A stretch of 64,000 nt of DNA, from the NCBI GenBank assembly GCA_023333565.1, contig JAJKFH010003680.1, positions 2,046,001 through 2,110,000 on the forward strand, given 5' to 3'. The stretch comes from Puffinus mauretanicus (lineage: Eukaryota; Chordata; Aves; Procellariiformes; Procellariidae). Below, piece by piece: positions 1 through 13,400 of this stretch. Below the pieces are notes generated by a model that searched no databases, was not told where the DNA came from, and saw nothing but the letters and a program-made list of their open reading frames with translations. Every line of letters begins with the position of its first letter. The stretch's first letter is position 1. Position numbers and translations under genes: made by a program.

Positions 1-3000
1 TGGATCTGGGAATCTGAGTTTGGACACTGTGCCTTGCCAAGCTGTAAAGGCCAGATATTTGGGTGCTGGGATACGGGGAAAGTTTGCTTCTCTCTGGGCC
101 TTGTGGCAAGAGCAGGCAGTGCTGGCAGCATGGTCCCCTCTGCGAGCAAAAGGCCCCGGATCCTTCCTTCTGCCATCACCCATGATTTGCACCAGACTTG
201 CTTAGGATTGCTAAATAACATTTCTGGTTGCTGCCAGCTGGAGGTGCATGGGGAAGCACGAGGACTGTGCATCCTGCTCCAGGTCTCCAAGCTGGCTCTG
301 AGCATGCACTGGGGCTCTGTTAATTAGACTGCTGGAGGGGATCCTTGTCTTCTCAGACCAGTGGTTTCTTTTATGAACACTGCTTACCTGACAAATTACT
401 ATCAGATGATAAAATCAAAAAGTATATTCAAATGTGAAGAACTCTGGGATGCCGTGAGCTGGGAACTTTCGACCTGAGGTTCAAAACACATTGCAGCAAT
501 CAAATTGCAACTTTATTCTGAGAAATCCTAGTCTGTGACTTTGCAGGTTTGCTCTGCTCTGACAGATATTCAGAAACAGTTGCTAAACGCAGTGACAAAA
601 ATAAGATTTTAACTATTTTTGACTCTTGTTTGCCTTGCTGACTCAACACAGCTACCGCTGTGGGTGCCAGATTATATTCCTGCACGTACAATAGCAATGC
701 AGTTATGACCTAAATTCTGATTGCAGAGCCTCTGTCATTGACTGAGGATGACTCAGAACCCACTTCTTATGATTTGTTATTTGTAATTTGCCTTTTACTC
801 CTTAGTTTAAACAGTGCACTCAACTAATTTGGGCTTGGAAAATGCACTTGGGCAAAGACTTTTCAAAGGGACAGTGAAACATGGTTGTCTTCATTTGCCC
901 AGCTGTTTGTTTTTAAGATGGGTGTGAAAAGTCAAGGCACTAAGATATCCAGTCACTTTTGAAGCTCCTGGTCCACATGACTAATTCCATCTCAGCTAAA
1001 AAGAAGGCAGCATAGGTAAATCCATCTGCAGCTAAGTCATAAGCAGCCCTTGCCAAGAGATTGCTTGTCCAGACTTTGTGGGGAAAAACCTACTGAGTCA
1101 TCAACCTTCCTAGACATTGGGAATAGATTAGTAAGGCTTTGAAAAAACAGAAGAAAGGCCAAATTGATCATAGTTTGGAGGTGGGATGTGAAGCATCCAA
1201 GACAACTCCCTTCTTCAACATTTGAAGTAAAGGTCTGGGGTTTTTTGTGTATCTGGGGGCTAGGGTAGAGTTGAGCATGGAGCAGTTGAGCATTATCAGA
1301 CATTCAGGTCCTGCAGACAGCGGGGAAGGGATGACTTGCAAGGATTCCCAAAAAGTATTTCGCAAATTTTTCTTGAACTCTCTTCTGGAAGTGGAGAAGC
1401 CACAGGGGCACTGGCTGCATGCACAGCCTAGGGCAGCTGAGAGGACAAATGATGTCTCCAGGTATCCACAGCTCCTAGGCAAGGTGTCCTGACTGCCCCT
1501 CTGGGGGTGAGCCCCAGCAGGTGGCCCTGGGGCACAACCAGGCTTTGTGACTCTGCAGACTGGCGAACTCGACACGGGCAGTGCTGGGCAGGGGCCCTCT
1601 CCATCACCACTCTCCTCAGAAGCAGTCAGCCCAAACTGAATCACTCAGCGGCTGCACTGGCTTTTGCAGATTAAGGGCAAGGCATCAGGTACAGAGTTGA
1701 CAAGAGCTGAGTCCAGCTTACAGACACAGTCACCACCCACAAAGCCTTCAGGGTAGAGATCCATGCCCCTGCACCTCTAGTCACCAGAAGTTCATGAACA
1801 TCTCAGGTGCCACATTTATGCCCACAGTAGGGTTGCAAAGACTGTGTGACAGTGGAAAGCTGCATTTTGCTATGAAAAACTTTTCACCAGCCATAACGGC
1901 CTGGGTGGCAGAGCAGGGGCAGATGCTAGAGCCTGTATTTCTTTCTACTGCCTGTTCCAGCCAGCAGACCACATCTCCTGGGTATTTCTCTGTTCCTGAC
2001 CTGTAGCTAGAGATGATATTGGGTCACCCTGGGCTGGCAGAGCAGCCCTGGGAGGAGGCTTAGCAGGGGATCGCAGTGCTTTTCTGCATTGTTGTAGCAA
2101 TACAAGTGCCAGTGTGCGGGAGGAGTGGTGAAAGTGGCTCCTGGGGACATGCTGTATGTGCGTGCTGCTGTTGGGAGATGGAGACAATTTGTTCTGCTCT
2201 TTTTCCATTGTGCATGGGTACGTAACCCGGCTTTCAGCCTCCTCTGACAATAACGCTTTGTTTCCCTTAACCAACATCACTTTTTAAATGATGCAAATAA
2301 TTTTAGTGCATCCAAACAGGAAGTGGCTGAGTGTCTGGGTGTCTGAATCAACATCCTGGAGGCTGGGCCTTTGCCACCAGCACAATTACTAAATATAGGA
2401 GTCGCCTATGGATGGAAGTGCAGGTCTTGGAAATGGCGGAGCCAGTGAGACTCTGTGCCAGAATGTGACCATTGCCAAATACTACTGTTGCTTGGCCAGT
2501 TTAATCCTGCTTGCATAGCCACAAGCTGCATCATCTCAGGTCCTCTGTGCTGATGCAATCACATTTCCTCTCTGGTTGTGGCATTGGGATGGAAAGAGCA
2601 GAACAGAGGGACCACCACTACTGCTTTGGTGCTGGATGAGCAGCACTCAAAGGCTCCCCAAATTAATCCTTTCCCAGGATTGTAAGCTCAGTGGGCTAGC
2701 AGGGCAGCCACGCACAGAAGGGACTTCAGAGCTACCCATCCTTCCTGGCATGTGTGGGACTACTGGGGTCACTTGCATATCTGGAGAAGAGCTACAAGAA
2801 GGAGACAGGACATCTGCTGCTCAGCGGGAGTCAGAGGTTACCACCTCAAATTATGTTTTCTTCTTCTTGATAAAGAATGTAGGATTTTTTTTCAGACTTT
2901 TGCTGCAAGTTTTCCAAGAAATCTAAGAATCCCAGAAAAGTTCTAATTTGGCCACATTTGTTGTGAAGAGCGGGAGTCGTAACTGGCAGCACAATCCATG

Positions 3001-6000
3001 AGTGCTGCCTACAAAAATAAAATACCTCCCTAAATCCACTTGATTGCTGTTGATAAAAATATCTATGGCTCCTAAACTAATCCCGGAATATCTTCTATAA
3101 GCGTTACTCATTGTTCTCTTCTTTTATCTCCCATGAGGCAGTTGAGGAAGTAATAAACGCCCAGAAAGACTCCTTTGTCTTTTCCTGCGCTGGATCTATA
3201 GTCATGTTTGACTGTGAATCCAAGGTCTGTCCTGATGCCTGGTGCTGGAGATCTGCAAAGACTGAGCTGGGCTTGGGTTTGACAGGCAGGCCAGGTAGCT
3301 AGAGGCCACCCGGAGTGCTGCTGTGGCAGCACTGACCCGTGCTGGAGGCAGGAAGGTGTCCCCTGGGAATGCAAGACAAGGAGCCCCAAAGCCAGTCCCC
3401 AGTGCACTCCCGTAGGTCACTAACATGAGCGAGCAGCTAATCTCATCTTGAGCCCACCTTTCTGGCCACTGTAGCTGGAGCTAAACCTGCCAAAGATATT
3501 CTTGGCTGTGCTATGGCCACACAGGCTACTGTGAGGGAGATCTGAGCTGTGAAACAGGGCACCCACCTTGCCTAAACGCTGGGGCAGCTCTTCAGAGATG
3601 AGTGTTTCTACAGTAATCCCAAATTCTGGATGTCCCAACTTGACTTCTCAACCATATAGTTTAGATGGAGGAGAGTTCTCCTCATGCCATGGTAGAGAGG
3701 TGAGAGGCTGACTTAAGCCCTTCAAAGGGAGAGGCATAACAGCCACCCTGACCTCGTCAGTGGCAGAGAAGGACTTCTTGCCATGATGCTGCTCTTCAGC
3801 AGCATCTTTGATTCCTTTTCCTGCAGTCGGGAAATTTGGATCAGCTCCTACTAAAAACAAGCAGATCTTTCAATTCTTTGAGCTTTCACACTGTGCACTG
3901 CTCAGAGCTGGGAGCCACCATTTCGTCATGGGAATTTAGATAAACAGTGGTGGCAGAATTAAATCCGTTGAGTACTACCAAAGGGCAGGGCATTAGCCAT
4001 CACACAGCAGAGCTCTGCTGCGGTCCTAAAGGACTGAGTTAGAAGGGTTATTTTAAGGTCCAGGAAGAATACATTTCTGAGCAAGTGCCCAGAAACTCCT
4101 TTGAGTTAGTTATGATTAAAAAAAAAAAAGTGAACTAAAGAGCATATAATCTCATTTTAACAATGTTATCGTTAATAAAACACATGGAGATGCAGCGGGA
4201 ACATTGTACTGTGGTAGTTTTGTGTTCTCACCTTTCATAAACATGTTTTAGACAGAGATGCTAATCTCACAGGAACACTTCTGCTTCCTGCACGAATCTG
4301 ACACTTTAAGGCAGATATGGATAGAGTTTTTTGTGCTGTGCTGAAAGCATCAACTAGTTTTTTGTCATTTCACTAAAGAAAGTGGAAGTATTTGATGATG
4401 GGCTGGTGTGTAGGAGCAGTGACATTTCTGTGCTGCTATTCATCATGAGCATTTTGGGCCCACAACGCTTCTCTCTTTGTCCCAGAACCCTGTTTCAGAC
4501 TCTCATACATCTATTCTGGTTATTTGTAACATAGCAAAAATGCTGCATTTAAAATGCAGCTGGCAATTTCATGGGGGTCCAAATCCTGCCTTGTATTGAC
4601 AAATTTCAGAAACCTTACCAGGACACCCTGGGGGTTGGCAGCTTCAGAGGAAAAAAGACAAGAAGTTGGGAGGGGAAAAGAAAAAAGCCATCGATTCCAG
4701 AATTTTGCAGACTAAAATTAAAAGAAAATCTTGATTCAGATCAAAACAAAATACTGTTTCATCTCATGGGGGAAAAACTCCCAGTGTTTTTCACCAACTC
4801 AAGTATCATTATGAACAGAGAGTGACTTTTCTCACAGTGAATATGGCATTCGTGGAAATGCCAGTGATGGTCATAGGAAGCTGGCCATGACTTTTTGTCT
4901 GAATAAGATGTTTGGGGCTGGACTCCCACAGCTGCCGAGCTGTGGAGCGCCTTTGTCCTGCTGTGGGTGTGCAGAGCCAGGGGGTGGAAGACTGTCTCAG
5001 TCCTCTCTGCTTTGTGAAGAATAATGAAATATTTATTGGTCCACGGAGAGTGAGAACATCTTGTGAGCCTGGGGGTTATGGTCCTTCCCATAGGGGCCGG
5101 GGTCTTGCTCCTGCATGTGACAGCTGGTCCATAGGGGTTCTCCAGGAGAGAGGTATGAGGGGCCCAGAGAGACCTCCTAACCTGCTGCTGTGGGACACAT
5201 CCACGGGTGGAGGCAGGGCTCAGACCAAACACCCAATGTCCTAGCTAAGCCTCAGCCCTGGGATCAGTTAGAAGTGAACTGACCCTCCCAAGAGCCAAGG
5301 ACCTGACTTTGTTACAAAGGCCTATAATAAAAGAAGAAATTTTGTTTCAGTTGGAACAAAATGTTCCTTGCTAATCCCAAACATAACACTTTGCTGATTG
5401 AGAAAGAGGGAAAATAAAAGTGGCTTGATCTGAATTGATTATAAAATCATTTTCTGGTTCAATGATTTAATTGAAAATTCAGTTGTTCTTGCAGCAGAAA
5501 TCGTTATCTGGCTTTCTCAGAGTCAGAAACCGATAAAAGTGTGGGATGGACCCTGTCCTGATCAGAGACTGGCTACAAGGCATTGGCACAAGTGAGCTGA
5601 AAGGTGGGCATGGGTCCTGCACCTGCTCCTCAGCCACCAGCCGCCCCTGTGAGCAGGGGCCACCACACATCATTTCTTCACGTGCCCCATTTGGCAGATG
5701 CTTGTGGCAGTGTCAGCTCTAGGGGAAGCTCAGGACAGGCCATCTCATTCCTGATGGACTTGCTGAAGCTCCGGGTGGTGTTCCGCAGGACATGACAAAG
5801 CCCACACCAAGGTCGTGGGAGCAGTGACTGCTGCCACTCAGGGGACACTTGTAACCTGCGAGTGGTGACAACATGCTGTCTTCATGACCTTCCCTCGGAC
5901 ACAAGCAAGGGATGGGTAGAGTGATGGTGAGCTTCTGGAAAGGCAACAGCCCAGCCGGGAGCACACCCCCCCGGGTGGGGGATCTCAGCTCTCAGTGCTG

Positions 6001-7289
6001 AGCATGGCAGCTCCAGGTGGAGATGGAGGAGATATTTCCACCTGCAGTCCTTCTGCCGGGGGGCTCTGCCCTGCTGGGGTCACAGGCCAGGGTAGCAGGC
6101 AGATGGTCTGTTAGTTTAGGCAGGGTTGATCCTGGCAGGGAAGGAGGGGGGTGGCTTCCTGAGATCTTTCTCATCCCAGCTGTCTGTGGGATTTACTGGC
6201 ATCCCGTCGCTATCGGCTGATCTCATTTTCACTGTCTTCCCTTGCCCTGCATCGCAGGGCGCCGAGGCACAGAGACAGGCCGGTGTTCCCGTGGGAGCTG
6301 GGAACATGCTCCAGCTGTGGGTCCAGCTGTGCCTCCCACCGGCGCAGCTCCATGCTGGAGACCAGGGCTGCGCTGAGGTCCTCTTCAGCCGCAGGGTCAG
6401 ATCGGCTCCGGTGCAGCCTCCGGGCTGCCTTTCCACAGAGGGCTAAGACAGGGACTGAGCCGGGCTCCCCCTGCGGTCGCCCTTAGGGCTCAGCCCTTTC
6501 CTAAGGCCTTTGAGGCTACAGGGATCTAATGCAGCGTCTGAAGGCCTCTTGTAGGTGTGTCTGCTCATGTCCTCCCGTGCCAGTGCCAGGCTTGCTGTCT
6601 GTGATGGAGCTTGGGCATGAAGCTACAACAGAGCAGAGAGAAGGCAGCAAGGATGCTCCCAGGGTATGTTAAGTGCAGGATGAGACATCCATGACACAGC
6701 TCTTACACCAGTGCATGCTTGATTGCTAACGCAGAATGAACCAACTTCAGCAGCGGTTTTGTTTTCTCTCAGCTGAAGCCTGGTTTTCTCAACGTTCAGC
6801 ATCCCAACTGTCACGAGTCGGTTGGGTTGTACCTCCACAGCCCTGTGCATGCAATGAGGAAGCACTTGTAGAGCCACAGTCCAACACAGGCACCACCAGA
6901 GAGCCAGCCCGGTCTGTCCCGTCTCTGGGGACTGTGTAGGGAAATGAAGAGCCTGGCCTGGTGCCCAGGTCCTCTGCAGAGGTGGAGCTGGCAGCACGGA
7001 TACAGGGCTCGCCTTGTGAACAAGGCGCTTTTGTCCTCGACTTCTGCATAGAGTGTCCCAGTGCTGCCGCTCCTCTCCTTGCCTCCGAATGGGGAAGGGC
7101 AAAATGAGTCCAGTTGGGGCTTGAGTGGAAGGAGAGGAGGCTTGGAGAGCAGGCTGGGTTGGTGCCTGGCTGCCATGGCCCGCTCTGCTCTGCTGATGGG
7201 CTTGTCACCACTCTCAAAGAGTTCAGGCTGTGCCTGCCCAACTCCACTAGGCATGAGAGCCTGAGAGGGGTTACACTAGAAACCTGGAA
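1..7289. other. Noncoding unique sequence, no gene recognised
   Basis: No exon, RNA gene or mobile element is recognisable here. Open frames reach about 160 codons (for example on the minus strand around 6623-7254), but several overlap in different frames and none resembles a known protein. Minor local structures are an A12 run at about 4118-4129, a 9-bp-arm palindrome at 4542-4560 (gctgcattt, one base, then its complement) and a 7-bp-arm hairpin at 6244-6260. GC content rises somewhat between about 5600 and 7250. Intron or intergenic DNA is the simplest reading. Confidence 0.6.
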
Positions 7290-7440
7290 AAATTAAGGCT
7301 GGAAGGATCCCTGGAGGTCTCTAGTCCAACATCCTAAAGTCAAAGCTGGAGGAGGTTGCTTCTGGCCTTTTCCATCTTGAAAATCTCCAGGGATGAAGAC
7401 TTCACCACTCAATGCTCGACCAGTCTTAAAATTACCTGTA
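7290..7440 (-). mobile_element. CR1 LINE 3'-end fragment, degenerate
   Basis: Read on the plus strand, this has the order seen in reverse-oriented avian CR1 3' ends: a 'ctggaaggatccctggaggt' block, then 'ctctagtccaacatcc', then about 50 bases later 'cttgaaaatctccaggga' followed by a 'gacttcaccactc' block. In the element's own direction this is the end of ORF2 plus the short 3' untranslated region. The copy is diverged and has lost its terminal octamer repeats. It is one of the usual 5'-truncated CR1 insertions and has no coding capacity. Confidence 0.7.
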
Positions 7441-10400
7441 ACCGTGGGGCAGATAAACAGAGGGCCAGGGAGGAAGGATCTGCTCTCCTCATGGGCGAGA
7501 TAGCGCTGAAGCAGCAATGCACCTCCCCATGGCATCACAGTTCTCTTCTGCTTCCCCACCAGGACCCTCAGCCTCCAGACCACCACCACCCATGGCATGG
7601 CCAAAACCTGAGCAGCGCTGGCTGGTGCCCCTGGTGCAGGGGCCGAACAGAGAGAGCTAAAGGACTAAAGGATCACCTGCCTGTGGGGGTTTGATGAGGC
7701 CAGCTGGTGGATATGTTTTCTTCCTGAGCTGGAATTAGAGGTGTCTGGAAAGTGTACTGTATTTCCCATGAAAATTTCAGAGGACTTGCACACCTTTCAC
7801 TTGCATTACCATTTCATGTGCTCTCACAGGTCTCCAAGAAAGAGCTTAGCAGGTATTTACCACTAGCAGGTTGTTTACCAACTAGAATTAAAAAAATACA
7901 AAATGTCATACTTTTCTGGCCAAGACCTCTTCCAAACTTAGACAAAATGAGAAGTCTTCTCAGCAGCTTTGGTGGTGAGAGATGAGGTTTGGGTTTTTTT
8001 TTTTTGGTTATTTTGTTTTTCAAAAAGCCGTTTTGTGTCAAAACAAAGTTTTAGATGAAAACTTTTCAATCAACTCAGGGGACAGCCAAGCACAGAGCCT
8101 GCGGGTTTCCCTTCTGCATCTCTGAGTCATTGTGAGAGTGGAGGGTCTCTATTTTTAGCCTCTGCACACACTAACTGATACCAGCTACAGAGCCAAGCTG
8201 CTCTTCAGTACCGGGTTACCGTTGCAAAACCTCGGCATGGCACAGAGTTGGTCCTTGGTTCCAGGCTGGGGTGCATGGAGTAGCACCTTTGTGGAGAGGA
8301 GCAGCAGGAGGAGGGGATGGCAGTGCTGACCCTCCTGTCCAGCCCGGGAGCGCAGCAGCAGAGCTGCTGCGTCAGATGATAGTCACTATGGCTGTGCAAG
8401 GGGGTCATTTCTCCCTTGACGCCCTCTGGGCGAGGAGGGCCCATCCTGCATAGGGATTATTTGTCATTTTTCCCTGGAAATGTAGGAGTTTGATTTTACC
8501 GTGTTTTTTATGGTAACTGTAACAGGAAGTTTCGAGTTTTATTTACTAAGTCCAACCACCCAAACCTGCCAACTTGAGAACTATTTGGATTTGAGCTCGG
8601 CACAGCAATGCCTTCTGGGAGAGAAATGCCTTGTGGGACTGGTGGGACTACAGCTGGGGCCAGAATTTTTGCTTGCTTTATTTTTGAAGAATCAGCTTTG
8701 AAATATGGAAGAAACCCTTTTTCCTCTCCTTTTGTTCCAGCAGCTGAGTGGAAGGAGCCCATGTTTTTTAAGTAGCTCCATTGGGTGCAGAAGAGCACAG
8801 GGACAGACAATGGAGATTGTCCTGCCTTGGGCCAGACGTGGCCTTGCAGACCAAAGGAGCATATGAATTAATTCTGGGTGGAAAAAAAATGGCTTTCTCA
8901 GTAAAACTGTTAGGCATGCCCACAGGTGTCAAACAAGCAAGAGAGAGACTTCCACAACCTACCAGGGTGGTTCTGTATGGGGAAACATGACGCCGTGTAG
9001 CTGCACGTCTGTGGGTTGCGTGATGCGTGGGTTAGCATGGAGAGGACGGTGGCAGGTACATGGTCAACCCAAGTGGCTAAAGAAGAGTTGTTGTAAAAAT
9101 AGCTCACCACTGAAGAGACTTGAGGTGTAGGTAACCTGCCTGAGACATACAGCTTTTGTTGTAAGATGAGCTTAGTTGCAGTCTGCCTGAGAGATGCACG
9201 TCTCAATTATTATATGAAATATAAACTGCACACACATCAGCTCCATGGTACTGTGCTCATTAACCACGGCTAAAACCACCACAAGACCAAGTCCAGCCTT
9301 GGAAGGATATGTGTGAGATGGAAAAAAACCCTAAACAAGCCCTTCAAGCCACTTTCTGACCCCAGAGATGCTGTTCCTGTAGTCTTGACAAAAAGGCCTG
9401 AAGCAGAAAGAGAAAGCGGAGACTGGAGGAACTCAGTTCCTCTATAACTCATATACATTCACTTTCTTCCCCAAATCATTTTAAGAAGTGTAGAAACAGC
9501 AGACTTTGTTCATCTACGTGACTCTGGCATTACTCCGTGCAAGGACTTCATTCCTGATGCGCTCCAGCACAACTGGGATATGGAGTGCAAAATCACGGCA
9601 TAATTCAGACAGACCTCACTGCAATGCTAGCACATTGCTAGCACAAGTTGCTCAGTGTCTTGTCTAAGCAAGTTTTGCAAATCTTGAAGGACAGAGACTC
9701 TGGGCCCCTGTCCCAGTGCTTGACCACTGGAACAAGCTCTTGCGGGCTCATCTAAGTGTTGTGAGGGGTTGTCTGGTGAGTCAGCTCTTTACAGGTAATC
9801 TGTGTGAACCGCATTGTTCCAGCCAGACTCCAATGTTTTTTAAAACTTCCCTCTGTTTTTCTTAGCCAGAGGGTTCAGGCAGCCAGAGTGGAGTGGTCTA
9901 GCCAAGCTTTGCATTGGGTTGAAGATGGCCTGTGTTATCTGAGGGTCACATCTCCCTTCCCCATCTCCCTGGGGCTGATCTGATCACTCCCATTCCCCTG
10001 CTCAGACGGCTGTGGTGGACACCACCACCAGGGTTTGTCTTACCCCTCTACGGGTGGGCCACCTGGAGACCTTCCTCCTGCCTCCTCCAGGACCTCAGCA
10101 CACAGGGACCTCCACAGCAGTTTCCAGAGAGGACTTTGCCCTCACTAGTTGCTGGTTGGTGCCATCATTTACGCCCATGTGCAGAGCCCTGACTTTACCT
10201 CTGTGTCTCAAGCACTTAATACAGCTTTGTCTAACCTACAGCATAAGAAAAATTTAATAGTGAGGGCAGCATATTTGCTTTCCAAACAACTGCTAACAAG
10301 CATGCATAATGAGCGCATTAGCTGCCACTGTTCAGCCTCCAGGAGTGCACATTGTCACGCCAGCCGCGGAGGGATGCCTGGTGGAGCCCATGGCAGATCC

Positions 10401-13400
10401 CAGGTGGGTGACCTTGCACGGGCTTTGGAGCTGCTCTGCCTTACGAGGAGGACATAGCCTAACGCCAGGCAGTGCCACCAATGCAAACAGCTTCCCACTG
10501 AACTAGGTGTCCATTTTAAGCTTCCTGCAGAAATCTAAATATGAAAAATATTTCCCCATGAGTGCAGAAACCCCCCTTCCTCTTGCTCCTCTGCTGTCTC
10601 CTGTTGCTCATTAAAAATCAGAAAAAATGTGAAATTTAGAGGGGAGTTGAAAAAAATGAAAAAATATCTTTGCAAAACATCTAGAATAAAACCTGGATTT
10701 TTTTTTCCAAGTGCAGAAACAATATTTTTATTTAGACATTTTTATTTCAAACAGAACAAAATATTTTGTTTGTTTTGCAAGCAAGTGGAAATTCCCATTG
10801 GCTACCGTTGCTCTAATAAACATGAAAAGGAAGTTTTTTGTCTGATTCTGATGGTAAGTAAATCATGTGAGCTCACACCTAGGCAAATGTGTTTTCCTGC
10901 TCCTGGTGACATATTGCGGTATGACAAGGGCCAGCTTCTGGTCTGTGTTTGGCTTAGGCGATGCTGCACTGGTGCACAGAATAACTGAAAACCAAACGAA
11001 GTATCTGGATGACAACTCTTCTCAAAGAGAGGATCCCTCCAGCCTGCAGCTCATTTTGAGTAAGCCGTAGCATTCTTTCATGGTGCTGAAAATGGTTGTG
11101 ATTAAGCAGAAACTACCTCAAAGAGGCTGCCTCTCAGGTCCTGATGAGTGCGTACATGGCAGCCATGCTGCAGTGACAAATCTCATGAAGAAGTCTGCGA
11201 ACAGACGATCCCTCAGACGTTCTGCTTGGAAACCGTGGGTGTCTCGTCTTCTCTGGGGACACACTTGCATTTCCCACGTAGTCTTCAGTTGTGACTCTCT
11301 CTTGTGAGGATCTTGTACAAAGCCCGTTTCCAGTGGTCAGAACCTCTTTTCTGGCGGCTCTGGCCCATGTTTTTTCCCATTACAAAGGTGGTGTGAGCGC
11401 CTGTGCAGTACGCAAGTTGCCCAGGGATGCAAAGACCTCCATTGAAGGAATGCGGCATCCTTTTTGCATGTGCTGCTCAGACTGTCCATGCAGCTCCTAC
11501 AGAAAAGCCGTCCAGACAGCTGACAGGGTGCCGACCGTATCCAGAGTCTTTGGGAGCAACAGGAGGACCTGAAGCGTTTGTTGTGCCCTTGATGTGGCTG
11601 CTGTCTCAACCGAGATGGCTTGATGGCGCAGGAGGGAGAGGTCCATTTCTCCATACACCCGTTTCTCAATGGGCCCGTTTGTTCTGTCCCATCCCAAGGC
11701 TCAGCTGGCTCTTTCCTGGCCCTGGCAGTGCCAAACTGAGTAGCCATCCCACCAAAACAAATCAAACTTCTCTTGGCTTCCCTGATGGCCTCTTAGGCTG
11801 GCCCCCTTCTCACGGGAGTCACACCAAGCGTGTCCCCGAGATCTCCCAGCTCCGTTCATGTGGTTTGCAATGATGTAAAGCCTGGGTGAGAGGGTCGAGA
11901 AGACCTTTCTCTGAAGGAAAGCAGAGCACTGCACACAGCTCTATGAATGGCTGAGGTTTGTGAAACACTTGATACCAGGAGGAGCGTCCCAGCTCCGAAA
12001 CCCCAGCCACAGAGACCAGCACAAGAAACGAAAGCCCACTGAGGACACAGCTAAGTTATTTTTGTGTTTCTAGGGAGGATTTCTGTTTCTCAGGACCAGA
12101 AATGTGCCTTCCTGCTGCTGTGAGAGCCCCAAAGCTCTGACACTTTCACATAGTCCCACTACCATGTTTGCGAACCGACGAAGACAAAATCAGGAAACCT
12201 AAGTTTGGTTTTCAGTTGTAGGCGATGCAGCTGGGACAGGGGTAGTTCCCAAACTTGTCTGTCACTAACCTTTGCTGCTGTCTAGTTAAAACATGAAGCA
12301 GCCCCAAGAGATGTGAGACTGCCCAGCGTACAGACCCGAATTGCAGAAGACGTTCCCCAGCTGCAGCGTTCCAATAATTAACAACTGGGAACGTGCCGCT
12401 GTTTGAGGAAGCTGCATTGATGCCATCTTTATCAGATATTTGGGAGCTAAAATTAATTACCTCTTGCCACATGTGTGCGCAGTGCTATCTTTTGGGGTAT
12501 TTACATAGATCAATGATAATTATTTGTATCTGTCTCAGAGCGTGCTTTGCCCAGACCTGCTCAGGCTGCTGACCTGCAGCAGGGATTGGTTTTTGTGTTG
12601 AGTGTGCCAGGCGTGTTTCTCACACCACTTTCTGGAGAAGCAGTCCCATGGGCTCAGGCCTCTGGCTTGCAGCAGGAAAAATTTTCCTTGTTCTTCAGCA
12701 ATCCATATTTGCTGGCTGCATTCTCACTTTGGACTAAGCGATTCCTCTCCCTCTTGCTACTCCCATGTAGGAGCTGTTAGTGCTTCCTCTAGATTAGCCC
12801 AACAAGACTTTTTTATTTTTAATCTTATCCCTTAAACTCAACATGGATTTTTAACTTCTCTTTCTAGCTTGTTTTTGACAGCCATTGGCCCTCCTGCTTT
12901 ATTAGTATTAGAAATTCCTGAACTACTGGCACATTTCTTAAGGCTGTTATAACTTCTCCTGCCTTTTACAAAAGCTAATTGCTGAGCACTGCATATCCAT
13001 GGTTAGTGGGCAGTCCCACGTTACTTTCTTTGTTACGTGAAGTCATGGAGCTCTGCTGGAGTCAGACGAGATCTAGCTTTGAGAAACACAATGGTGTGGA
13101 TCCCTGGAGGAAAGGTCTTCACCAAGGCTGCAGCAGCCATGTGTAAGGAGATCTTTTGCTCTAGAAGACTTCCCTTCCCCGGCTGTGCTCAGGAAACGTG
13201 ATTCCTTGTTCCTTCGTCTTGCAGGGAGGGTTTCCACTCTGGATAGCTATAGCTTATGGAAAGGCTCAGTACCGCTCCTGCCAAAACCCATGGGACCTTC
13301 CTGTTGGCAACAGAGAGGACCTGCGCTCATGCGTGGTTGCTTTCTCTTTCTCCTGTGTCAGGTCTGTGGTGTCTCACACCGGGACCATTGGAAATTGCCT

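Noticed and set aside
6623..7254. Three overlapping minus-strand frames of about 150 codons
   Set aside because: They occupy different frames of the same GC-rich stretch and show no domain or exon-like boundary.
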